A stretch of DNA of 64,000 nucleotides from Salinispora vitiensis (GTDB lineage: Bacteria; Actinomycetota; Actinomycetes; Mycobacteriales; Micromonosporaceae): NCBI RefSeq assembly GCF_000378825.1, contig NZ_KB900388.1:1549947-1613946 (forward strand). Reading direction: 5' to 3'. The translations under genes and the position numbers were made by a program. Below are positions 53,733-61,598 of this stretch, piece by piece. The notes under the pieces are model-generated. The model made no database searches and had not been told where the DNA came from. It saw only the letters and a program-made list of their open reading frames with translations. Numbering within the stretch: position 1 is the first letter of the stretch; every line of letters begins with the position of its first letter.

Positions 53733-56600
53733 TCATGCGGTGTCTCCCGTCTGCGGCACGACGACCAGCAGCGGGCGGACCAGTTGCCGGTCCGGGTTCA
53801 TGTCGGCGACCAGCCTCTGTTCCTGAGCGATACTCACCCGGCGTTGCTTCAGATCGCGGCGCTGGACCAACGCATCCGCCTCGTCCTGCCACTGGGCGAG
53901 CCGGTGGGACCACTGTTCGACCCGGTGCGCGACGTCCTTTTCGGCCGCCGCGAACAGGTCGCGCATCTGCGCGCGGGCGTGGTGCACGGCCGGGGCGATG
54001 AACCGGTCCAGGGCCTCCGCGCCCGGCACCGGACCGGGGTTGACTCGTACGGTGTCAAAGCCCAACGCGGCCAGTGCCACAGCGGCTGACGAATGCGGGG
54101 TCACCGGGGCGAACGACAGAGTGTCGGGTGCCGGGAACCCGACGGTCAGCCAGGCTGCCGAGACGACCTGCCCCCGGCGGTTGGTAAGCGTGCCCAGCAG
54201 CAGCACGGTAGGGTCGTCGACGTCGCCACGAACGGCGAACACCTGGTTGCGGCCCAATCCCGCCAGAGCGCGGTCCGAAGCCCAGTCCAGCACCGGATGC
54301 AGCGGACTCAGGTAATGCGCGTCTGGCCAGCTGGAACCCGTGTCGTCGCGAAGCGCCTGTTCCAGCCGATCCTTGCCCCGGGCGAGGGTGGTGGCCAGGA
54401 CGAGCCGATCGGTGACCCGCCGGTCGGCCAGGTAGCTCTGCGGCAGGACGTCGAGGCGTTGCACCAGGTCAGGTGGCGGGGTCAGCTCGGCGGTGCCGAA
54501 GGCGGGATCGCGGCGCCAGGCGACACCGTTGTTGCTCGGCGGCCCGGCCGGGTCGACAAAGGCGGCTTGCAAGGCCTCTTCCAGGTATGAGACCTCGTCG
54601 GGATAGAGCCCGGAGCCTGTGGCCCCGGTCGTCTCGGGCAGCGGCACCGTATCGGCGTCATCGGCGTCCACGATGCCGAAGAACACCGCCGACAGGTCGT
54701 CACCGCCAAGCACCTCGTCCGGCGTGCGTACCACGTCGTCTAAGTCACGCTGCCCGGCCAGAACGGCACGGATGGCGTCCTCCTCGCCCTTCACGTCGTA
54801 CTGGCCCATCAACGAGGCGACGTCGCCGAGCGCCCGGTGTGCCTCGTTCTCCTTGTCGACCAACTTCGCCAGGATGCGGACGTCGCCGGCGAACCGGCCG
54901 CCGTCCGGCTCCAACAGCAGAGCGGTGATCCGGGGTGAGTGTTGCTGCCCGTATCGGTCGATGCGGCCGTTACGCTGCTCGATGCGGATCAGGCTCCACG
55001 GGATGTCATAGTGGATCAGCTCGTGGCACTGGGCGTGCAGGTTGACTCCTTCGGACGCGACGTCACCGGTGACCAGGACACGCACTGCGGCATGCTCCTG
55101 CTTGAAGGCGTCCACGATCTGCTGCTGCTCGTCGTCGGGCAGGCCACCGTGCATGATCCCGACGGCCCCGGCGGGCAGGCCGAGTTCGGCCGGCAGATGC
55201 TCGTGCAGCCAGGTGAGCGTGGCTACCCGTTCGGCGAACACCACCGCCCGCGCCGGCGAACCCGGCGCGACGCCGATCTCTCGAAGCCGCTGGACCAGCT
55301 CGGCGTACTTGGCCGATCCCGCCACCAGCGCCGCCGTGTTGAGGCCGGCCAGCCTCTCCAAGGCCGTGCGCTCCCGGTCTGCGGCGACGTCGTGCCCGAG
55401 GCGACCCAGCCGCTGCCGGATCGTTTCCGCCAGCGCGGCCGGCGACGACAGGAACGCCTTGGCCAGCGTCCACGGGAACAGCGACGCGTTCTGCCCGGAG
55501 TACGGAGTCCGCCGGTCCGGTGGCCACAGCCACACGTCCTCCAGCTCGTGAGCGACTGCGTTCTCCGCCGGGCTCGCGGTCACCAGCACGTTCTCCGGCT
55601 CCTGGCGTTCCGCCCAATCGGCGCCGACGACGCTGGCCACCTCATCGCTGTGCCGGTGGCGACGGATCACCAACCGCTCGATCTCGGCGGCCACCAGCTC
55701 GCCGCCCGGCGGGGTGGCGGACGGGTCGAGCAACCGGACCAACTCGGCGAAAGACTCCTTGCGTCCGTTGTGCGGAGTCGCCGACGCCAAAACCAGCGTC
55801 TCGGCATTGCGGGACAACGTGCGGGCCAGCCTGTTGTTCTGCGTGGCCGAATTGGCGAGGTTGTGCGACTCGTCAATGACGACAGCATCCCAGCGCTGCT
55901 TCTTCAGGCTGGCCGCGTACCGCTCCGACTTCAGCGTGTCGATCGAGATGATCGCGCGCCGGAAGTAGGTGAACGGGTTCCGGTTGGCCGGAAGCTTCTG
56001 CCGAACCCGTTGAATGCCGGCCGTGTCCAGCCGGACGAACGGCAGCGCGAAACGCGACCACAGCTCCTGCTGCATCTGTTCGAGTACATGCCGGGGCGTC
56101 ACGACAAGGATCCGCTCACCACGGCCCCGGCGCACCAGCTCCGACAGGATCATGCCGATTTCCAGGGTCTTACCGAGCCCGACCGCATCGGCCAAAAGGA
56201 TCCGGGGGCGCAGGTTGTCCGGGTCGAGCGCCTTGCGCACGGCGGTCTGCTGGTAGCTCAACGGAGTGGCGAGGGCCTGCGTGGCAACGGTGAGCGAACG
56301 ATCGGCGAGCGGAACGGCGGTCTTGCGGTAGGTGGATTCCAACCAGAGACGGGCCTTGCGGTAACGGGGGCTGTCGTCCGCCACGACGGTCGCGGCTGCC
56401 GGGTCGAGTGGCGCGATCCGGTCGAGGGAAGCATAGAAGCTGGCCGTGACGTCCCGAACCAGTTCGCTCAGTCCCCGGACGTGCACGAGAAGCCCGTCGG
56501 CCGTTTCCTCCGCTGTCCGCACCAGCCATTCCTCGTCGCGAATGACCACCACCGACCCCGGCGCCACGTCGAGTGCCGCCCCGGAACGGGCATCGTCCAC
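53733..56600 (-). CDS. SNF2-family helicase, DrmD-like
   Basis: 955 aa; GTG 56600 with GGGAGGAA upstream. N-terminal beta-rich part (VVVIRDEEWLVRTAEE) like DrmD/RapA, then Q-motif LSYQQTAVRKAL and Walker A ADAVGLGKTLE near 138. DESH box VVIDESHNLAN is near 241, and motif III LASATPHNG follows. C-terminal lobe: VFAERVATLTWL, GDVASEGVNLHAQCHELIHYDIPWS and RIEQRNGRIDRYGQ near 543. The last ~250 residues are helical with no recognised domain. In class 1 DISARM drmD precedes the methylase gene exactly as here. Confidence 0.9.
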   Translation of the reverse strand: MDDARSGAALDVAPGSVVVIRDEEWLVRTAEETADGLLVHVRGLSELVRDVTASFYASLDRIAPLDPAAATVVADDSPRYRKARLWLESTYRKTAVPLADRSLTVATQALATPLSYQQTAVRKALDPDNLRPRILLADAVGLGKTLEIGMILSELVRRGRGERILVVTPRHVLEQMQQELWSRFALPFVRLDTAGIQRVRQKLPANRNPFTYFRRAIISIDTLKSERYAASLKKQRWDAVVIDESHNLANSATQNNRLARTLSRNAETLVLASATPHNGRKESFAELVRLLDPSATPPGGELVAAEIERLVIRRHRHSDEVASVVGADWAERQEPENVLVTASPAENAVAHELEDVWLWPPDRRTPYSGQNASLFPWTLAKAFLSSPAALAETIRQRLGRLGHDVAADRERTALERLAGLNTAALVAGSAKYAELVQRLREIGVAPGSPARAVVFAERVATLTWLHEHLPAELGLPAGAVGIMHGGLPDDEQQQIVDAFKQEHAAVRVLVTGDVASEGVNLHAQCHELIHYDIPWSLIRIEQRNGRIDRYGQQHSPRITALLLEPDGGRFAGDVRILAKLVDKENEAHRALGDVASLMGQYDVKGEEDAIRAVLAGQRDLDDVVRTPDEVLGGDDLSAVFFGIVDADDADTVPLPETTGATGSGLYPDEVSYLEEALQAAFVDPAGPPSNNGVAWRRDPAFGTAELTPPPDLVQRLDVLPQSYLADRRVTDRLVLATTLARGKDRLEQALRDDTGSSWPDAHYLSPLHPVLDWASDRALAGLGRNQVFAVRGDVDDPTVLLLGTLTNRRGQVVSAAWLTVGFPAPDTLSFAPVTPHSSAAVALAALGFDTVRVNPGPVPGAEALDRFIAPAVHHARAQMRDLFAAAEKDVAHRVEQWSHRLAQWQDEADALVQRRDLKQRRVSIAQEQRLVADMNPDRQLVRPLLVVVPQTGDTA

Positions 56601-56743
56601 AGTAATTCCTCCCCCATCGAGCCGCCGGCGCCGGTAATCCTATGTAGAAAGTGGTCAACTGGAGACCCGTCGTCCGGGCCTGCTGACCGGATCAAGAGCG
56701 CTCCCGGTGGTACGAGTGGTGGAATCACCGCAGGCTGAGCCGG

Positions 56744-57865
56744 TCAAGGCACGGTGATACCCCCGAGAACCTCGACCCGGGAAGCCCGCTCGATACGCCC
56801 ACGTATCGCGATCCCCGTGACTCGCACCTGTAGCCGGCGCCCGTGCGCCTCGACGAGCCGCTGATAGAGCACATCCGGCAGAAGTACCCGGACGGACCGC
56901 TCCGAGGAGCCGTACACGGTGCGGATCGGGCCCCGCACAGTCGCCTGACCGCCCTCGCCGAGGTCCCGCCGGAGCTTGCTGACCTGACCCTCGACCGTGA
57001 CCTCGCCGTCCGGAACGGCCACCTTGAGCTGCTCTGCCGCCGTGTGCAGCACCTCGATCCGGCGGGTACTGAAGCGGAACGAACGAGCCGGCACCGAGGA
57101 GGGGAGCTGAGCAGCCCAGTTGAACCTGACGTCGTAGGGGACACCGTCGCGGCCGAGTTTGGCCAGTGCGTCGCAGACGTTCGCCGACACGCCCTCACCG
57201 GTACGACGCAGGAAGAGCCCGAGATCGAAGTCACGCTGCGCCTCACCCGAGGCGGCGAAGCACGCCCTTACCGCGCGGTGCATCTGCAACGACACCCGTC
57301 GGGCGAGCGGCGGATCGGAAGTTGCGTCGGCCCGTGGAACGGCGAGCTGCGCCGCGATCGCCCAGCTCCCGGCACGTGGCGTTCCCAGCCGCACGGTGCG
57401 GGCGAAGTCGAGCGCACTCTCCGGCCTGCGCCCCTGCACCAGCATCGGCTGCTCGCTCAGCAGGGAGTAGGTGGAGGAGACGACCAACTCCCGCACACCC
57501 GCCAACGCATCCACCGCGTTGAACAGGGGAATCGTCCCGGATGGGCCGCCGGGCAGTAGCCGGAAGGAGAGCGTGTCCGCGCCGGTGGTCTCCAGATCAT
57601 CGAGGAGCAGCCGGATCGGGCGCTCCTCGACGGCGGCCACGGTGGTGAGGAAGTCGGAAACGCGACTCGCGTAGTCGCGCAGGTCCCGATCGCCGGGAAC
57701 GAGCACCTGGAAGTCTCCGTCGGCCTCGTGCCGTGACCAGAGGGTCGCCCGCTCGAGATGCTGTTCCGGTGTCCAGCCGGTCGACGACAGATAGCGGCTC
57801 AATGTCTCGGGGGCCAGTCCCGACACGGTGTTCAGCTCGTCAGGACTCATGGCGGCATACGGCAT
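56744..57865 (-). CDS. Hypothetical protein of the helicase-methylase operon
   Basis: 373 aa; ATG 57865 overlaps the preceding stop (TGATG); GTG 57868 is one codon longer. I do not recognise a named domain. Visible blocks: ETLSRYLSSTGWTPEQHLE, FQVLVPGDRDLRDYASRVSDFL, SLLSEQPMLVQGRRPESALDFA and GSWAIAAQL. The C-terminal ~110 residues are beta-rich (VTVEGQVSKLRRDLGEGGQA, VLLPDVLYQRLVEAHGRRLQ, VRVTGIAIRGRIERASRVEVL), compatible with an OB-like fold. Coupling to DUF4365 and the SNF2 gene argues for a part in the same system, perhaps sensing or DNA binding; this is inference. Confidence 0.65.
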   Translation of the reverse strand: MPYAAMSPDELNTVSGLAPETLSRYLSSTGWTPEQHLERATLWSRHEADGDFQVLVPGDRDLRDYASRVSDFLTTVAAVEERPIRLLLDDLETTGADTLSFRLLPGGPSGTIPLFNAVDALAGVRELVVSSTYSLLSEQPMLVQGRRPESALDFARTVRLGTPRAGSWAIAAQLAVPRADATSDPPLARRVSLQMHRAVRACFAASGEAQRDFDLGLFLRRTGEGVSANVCDALAKLGRDGVPYDVRFNWAAQLPSSVPARSFRFSTRRIEVLHTAAEQLKVAVPDGEVTVEGQVSKLRRDLGEGGQATVRGPIRTVYGSSERSVRVLLPDVLYQRLVEAHGRRLQVRVTGIAIRGRIERASRVEVLGGITVP

Positions 57866-58380
57866 CACGACGCCGACACCCGTTGCGTAGGAAGGGGTTC
57901 GAGAAGCGCCCGCAGGCCATCGACGGTCAGCAGGTTCCGCTTCGGCACGGAAACCGTGACTTTGCGCTGCGCGGCTTGGTCGATCAACGGCCGCTCCCGC
58001 AGCGACGCCCAGTATCCGCAGTGACTGAGTCGCAGGGATGTCTCGTCCGCCTGCGCGTACTGACCGGCGTCCGGAGGAATGATGATCAAGAAGAGATAGC
58101 GCGACACCGCGAACCCCTCACCGGCGAGGTTGTTGTAATGACGCACGTTCATGGGGTAGAGCCAGTCAAGGTCGGTCCCTGTGGGGCAGGACCAGGACTT
58201 GACCTGCGCCTCGATCTTCGGAAAGCGGACTGTGCCCCGCGTACCGGGAAAGTCGATGGAAAAGTCCACTCCGGTGTGGTCGACGTCCTGTTGACCGGCG
58301 ATCAGGCCGGCGGCGCTGGCCAGGACACGCACGAAGCTCTCGCCGAAATAACCCTGATGGTTGTGCTTGTCGTAACTCAT
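57865..58380 (-). CDS. DUF4365-domain protein, first gene of the defence operon
   Basis: 171 aa from ATG 58380. The opening HNHQGYFGESFVRVLASAAG and LIAGQQDVDHTGVDFSIDF, followed by FPKIEAQVKSW, match DUF4365, a domain related to the PD-(D/E)XK nuclease superfamily (D in HTGVDF, E-x-Q/K in IEAQVK). RYLFLIIIPPD is a further conserved strand. It may be the nuclease or a nucleic-acid sensor of the operon. The stop overlaps the next start. No strong promoter could be fixed upstream; TATGTT on the minus strand near 58426-58431 is a weak candidate -10. Confidence 0.75.
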   Translation of the reverse strand: MSYDKHNHQGYFGESFVRVLASAAGLIAGQQDVDHTGVDFSIDFPGTRGTVRFPKIEAQVKSWSCPTGTDLDWLYPMNVRHYNNLAGEGFAVSRYLFLIIIPPDAGQYAQADETSLRLSHCGYWASLRERPLIDQAAQRKVTVSVPKRNLLTVDGLRALLEPLPTQRVSAS

Positions 58381-58716
58381 CCACCTTGCCCCAGGCCCAC
58401 ACCAGACGCGTTCCAAGGGCGTAAACATACTTCTGGTTACCGTTGTTGAGAAGCCCTCACGCTGCCGCCACAGATCCGGTCGGTGCTCTGGGCTGCCACC
58501 GGTCAGGGAACTGCCCGAGGTGGACCTGGGCCCGACGCCAGCGGCGGTACTGCACCGGCTTCTCAACGGCTTTGCCGAAGCGCCATCACACCGATCGGTC
58601 ATAGCGCTCGCTCAGCCGAGCGGGGTGCCCTACGTGGCCATGGGGTCAGTTCTCGGCACGGGTGCCGGTCGGCAGACGAGTCCGCAGGGTAGCGCCCCGC
58701 TCGGCCTCAACCCGTC
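58381..58716. other. Intergenic region upstream of the defence operon
   Basis: 336 bp without a supported gene. It must contain the promoter of the minus-strand operon. Both strands carry only short G+C-rich open frames without ribosome sites or family resemblance. Confidence 0.5.
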
Positions 58717-59343
58717 TTGCCGTACTCGGCGGTCTCCTCGGGCGCGATGAACCCGGACTCCGCGAGGACGGCGTACAAGGGCGGAGTTCGCGCGCCCTTG
58801 CTGAGGACGAACCAGTCGCGGGCCGATGAGGCACTATCGTTCTGGCGTGCACATCCGTTTGAGGTCCCGGCCGATCCCGCCTACCCGAGCCGCGTGGCCG
58901 CTGCGCTCACCATTGATCAGCTACGCAAATATTTATACCTCGGCGCGGCGCTGGCAGCGGCGGGGACGGTCGGCCTCGCCGTATCGCGCAGCCTCGGGTG
59001 GGGCGACCAGATCCAACCGCTGTGGCTGACGATGCTCATGGGCGGCCTGCTGGCGATGCTGTACTGGCCATGGGTCCGGCTGCGCGCCCGGCGTCGGTCC
59101 AGTGACTACGTTGTCGAGGGCGCCTATGAGATCACTGACGACAACATTCTGATGCGCAGCGGCTCGCAGACCAGCGGCATCGCCTGGGACGGGGTCGATC
59201 AGGTTAAGGCCACCCCCGAGTTCTGGATCCTGTACGTCGGTCAGATGCCGGCGACCGTAATCCCCCGTCGGTTGCTGTCTGCCGAGGACGCCGAGACGCT
59301 GCGCGCCTACCTGGCCGAACGCGGACTGCTTAGGAAAACGTGA
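58717..59343 (+). CDS. YcxB-like membrane protein
   Basis: Two membrane helices (YLYLGAALAAAGTVGLAVSR and LWLTMLMGGLLAMLYWPWV) precede a cytoplasmic YcxB-like domain: YVVEGAYEITDDNILMRSGS, GIAWDGVDQVKATPEFWILYV, PATVIPRRLLSAEDAETLRAYL. The start is unresolved. The natural opening would be HIRFEVPADPAYPSRV from GTG 58849, but that GTG is in a different frame because one T seems missing in CGTTTGAG at 58858-58865. In the given frame the candidates are 58717 and 58747. Function of YcxB proteins is unknown. Confidence 0.6.
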   Translation: MPYSAVSSGAMNPDSARTAYKGGVRAPLLRTNQSRADEALSFWRAHPFEVPADPAYPSRVAAALTIDQLRKYLYLGAALAAAGTVGLAVSRSLGWGDQIQPLWLTMLMGGLLAMLYWPWVRLRARRRSSDYVVEGAYEITDDNILMRSGSQTSGIAWDGVDQVKATPEFWILYVGQMPATVIPRRLLSAEDAETLRAYLAERGLLRKT

Positions 59344-59638
59344 GCTGCCCCCGGCGGTTCAGCGCCGGGGAGCTTCGCGAGCAGCACGAACCGGTGGTCG
59401 ACGGCAACGGCCGCGGCGGCCCCGTCGTAGAAGGCCACCTCGACGCCAGAAACGGCAGCTACCCGGTACTGCGCCGCTTGTGCCGTCCGCGCGCTGGCTT
59501 GACCTCAACCTCACGCGAGGTTCTAGCCTGCTTCCGGAGGTACGGCATGAGCATGGAAGTGACCGCGTGGATGTCGCTGCACCACGCGATGAACGTGCAG
59601 GACGAAGGGCCTGCTGCACCGATGGGTGACAGTTCCAG

Positions 59639-60523
59639 TTACGCGGCCTGACTGGCCGGTCGGGTCATGATGGTCTCGTACTCGATAGGGGTCAACCGGG
59701 ACAGGGATCGTTGCCGTCGGCGACGGTGGTAGGTCCGTTCGATCCAGGTCACGATCGCGGTCCTCAGCTGCTGGCGGGTGGTCCAGGTCCGCCGGTCGAG
59801 GACGTTGTTCTGCAGCAGGCCGAAGAAGGACTCCATGGCGGCGTTGTCGCCGGCGGCGCCGACTCTGCCCATCGACCCGGTCACGTGGTGCTGGTGCAGG
59901 GCACGGACGAATTTCCGGCTGCGGAATTGCGACCCGCGGTCGGTGTGCAGCACGCAGCCGGCCACCTCACCACGGCGGGCTACGGCGTTGTGCAGGGCGT
60001 TGACGGCCAGCCTCGATGTCATGTGTGAGTCGATGGAGTAGCCGACGATCCGGTGGGACCACACGTCCTTGATCGCGCACAGATACAGCTTGCCCTCACC
60101 GGTGCGGTGTTCGGTGATGTCGGCCAGCCACAACCGATTCGGGCCGTTCGCGGTGAAGTCGCGGCACACCAGATCGTCGTGCACCGGCGGACCGATCTTG
60201 CCGCCCTTGCCCCGACGCTTGCGCTTGCTGAACGCACTCCACCAGCCCATGCCGGAGCATTTCTTCCAGGCGGTGCGCTCGACCATCGACTGGCCGGCAG
60301 CGCGGGCCTCATCGGCCAGGAACCGGTAGCCGAACTCCGGGTCGTCGCGATGGGCGTCGAACAACGCGTCCGCCCGATACGCCCACGCCAGTTCGGCGTC
60401 AGTAACACGGCGGACACGCCACCGGTAGTAAGGCTGACGAGCGATGTTCAGTACCCGACACGTCACCGCCACAGGGATCCCGTCGGCGGACAGCTCGCTC
60501 ACGAGCGGGTAGAGCCCTTTCCC
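59639..60523 (-). CDS. IS3-family transposase orfB (by -1 frameshift from orfA)
   Basis: Catalytic subunit. It begins after the shift with KGLYPLVSELSADGIPVAVTCRVL, then YYRWRVRRVTDAELAWAY and FGYRFLADEARAAG. The integrase core has all three acidic residues: LADITEH, LHTDRGSQFRSRKF and AAMESFFGLLQNN. It ends SLSRLTPIEYET. The open frame extends upstream to 60682 but that part is a shadow of orfA. Full length, so potentially active. Confidence 0.85.
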   Translation of the reverse strand, partial: GKGLYPLVSELSADGIPVAVTCRVLNIARQPYYRWRVRRVTDAELAWAYRADALFDAHRDDPEFGYRFLADEARAAGQSMVERTAWKKCSGMGWWSAFSKRKRRGKGGKIGPPVHDDLVCRDFTANGPNRLWLADITEHRTGEGKLYLCAIKDVWSHRIVGYSIDSHMTSRLAVNALHNAVARRGEVAGCVLHTDRGSQFRSRKFVRALHQHHVTGSMGRVGAAGDNAAMESFFGLLQNNVLDRRTWTTRQQLRTAIVTWIERTYHRRRRQRSLSRLTPIEYETIMTRPASQAA

Positions 60524-60801
60524 GGCAGATGCGCCTGCGACAGATACGCCGCGGCCCGGCGCAGGACCTCGTTCTCCTGCTCGAGCAGCCTGATCCGCTT
60601 GCGGGCCTCCCGCAACTCGACCGACTCGCTGCCACTGACGCCAGGCTTGGTCCCGGCGTCGATGTCGGCTTGGCGCAGCCACGTGAACAACGTCATCGGG
60701 TGGACCCCGAAGTCCTTGGCGATCTGCTCGACCGTGACGCCAGGCTCCCGGTCATGAGCGATTCGCACCACGTCAGGGAGTGTGGATCTAGAGATCCACA
60801 C
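60499..60801 (-). CDS. IS3-family transposase orfA
   Basis: About 100 aa: HTH region LPDVVRIAHDREPGVTVEQI, AKDFGVHPMTLFTWLRQADI and leucine-zipper-like VELREARKRIRLLEQENEVLRRAAAYL. GTG 60801 is the likely start, lying inside the inverted repeat. Near its 3' end the heptamer GGGAAAG (plus-strand 60517-60523) is read as G-GGA-AAG, a canonical -1 slippery site leading into orfB. Confidence 0.8.
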   Translation of the reverse strand: MWISRSTLPDVVRIAHDREPGVTVEQIAKDFGVHPMTLFTWLRQADIDAGTKPGVSGSESVELREARKRIRLLEQENEVLRRAAAYLSQAHLPGKGSTRS

Positions 60802-60804
60802 TCC
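60777..60804. repeat. 12-bp inverted repeat resembling two IS256 tips
   Basis: GGAGTGTGGATC (60777-60788) and GATCCACACTCC (60793-60804) with a 4-nt spacer TAGA. The arm plus TA equals the outer tip of the IS256 terminus at 26446-26459. Confidence 0.7.
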
Positions 60805-60856
60805 CGCAGAAGGGTGCGGACGGGGTACGACGATTCTCTGCACTTTGTTTGTGCGG

Positions 60857-61567
60857 TTAGTCGGCGCCCGATGCTGTCGGGGCGGCGTAGCCGAGCAGTT
60901 GCATGGCAGCGCGGTTGTCGGCGCGGGACCAGAACAGCTCATGGAGGTCCTCAGGCAGTTCGTCGCGGTGGCTGCCGGTATGGCCACGGCGAAAGAACTG
61001 GTGGTCGGTTCGGCGCAGTTCGGCGAGGGACGGGATCGAAGCGCCCGCTAGCGGTGTGAGTTCGGGGGCCATAGCGGCAACGACGGCTTGCACGGTCGCG
61101 GCTGGTGCACGGGTCAGGTCCTCGTAGCGCAGAACGCGTCGGTGCGCGACCGGTGGCTGGAGCCAGCTAAGGACGTTGCTGCCCCAACTACCGGTACCAG
61201 CCGGGCTCTGGCGAAGGATCTTTGCGCGGAGTTCAACCTCGTAACGGCTCGAATCGTCTTCACTAGCCTGGCGCGCCCAGGAGACCAGAGCATCGCGACC
61301 GTCACGGATCAGACAGATGGCGCGGTCATCGTCATGAACGTCCGCGTCACGCTGCCGGTGGGTCTTGATGAAGTACGCATCGGGCGCCGCCCGCAGCTCG
61401 TCGAGAGGTGCAGAGCGCTCGGTGAAGCCGATCAGATCCGGCCCCAGACGGGCGGCCACGCCATCAACATGGTAAATCGTTGACGTACGGAGGCCGTACA
61501 AGCGGCGCAGGACGATCCGCAGGAACGTGTTGCCCGAGCGGGGGAACGACGCGACCCACACAATCAT
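60857..61567 (-). CDS. PAPS-dependent sulfotransferase
   Basis: 236 aa from ATG 61567; the longer open frame upstream is antisense to the regulator gene. Start IVWVASFPRSGNTFLRIVL contains the 5'-phosphosulfate loop (PRSGNT, residues 9-14). FIKTHRQ and CLIRDGRDALVSWARQ carry the 3'-phosphate-binding Arg/Ser region, and VLRYEDLTRAP is the usual later block. Ends with LLGYAAPTASGAD. Such enzymes sulfate small molecules or lipids in actinomycetes; substrate unknown. Divergent from the regulator with only 31 bp between ORFs. Confidence 0.87.
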   Translation of the reverse strand: MIVWVASFPRSGNTFLRIVLRRLYGLRTSTIYHVDGVAARLGPDLIGFTERSAPLDELRAAPDAYFIKTHRQRDADVHDDDRAICLIRDGRDALVSWARQASEDDSSRYEVELRAKILRQSPAGTGSWGSNVLSWLQPPVAHRRVLRYEDLTRAPAATVQAVVAAMAPELTPLAGASIPSLAELRRTDHQFFRRGHTGSHRDELPEDLHELFWSRADNRAAMQLLGYAAPTASGAD

Positions 61568-61598
61568 CCACGAACTGTAACGATCTGATGCGCAGGGC

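Larger units (their letters stand above)
59620..60804 (-). mobile_element. IS3-family element with orfA and orfB
   Basis: Complete two-frame transposase on the minus strand. Exact ends are not defined; the 5' side runs into a 12-bp inverted repeat (60777-60788/60793-60804) and the 3' side ends shortly after the orfB stop at 59639. It separates the YcxB-like gene from the sulfotransferase gene. Confidence 0.8.

Noticed and set aside
40435..58380. Calling the operon a standard DISARM class 1 system
   Set aside because: There is no separate DUF1998 drmB or phospholipase-D drmC gene, and extra components are present. Only a DISARM-related label is supportable.
59340..59651. 103-codon ORF between the YcxB-like gene and IS3
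   Set aside because: No motif, poor codon pattern and no ribosome site; best treated as spacer or IS flank.
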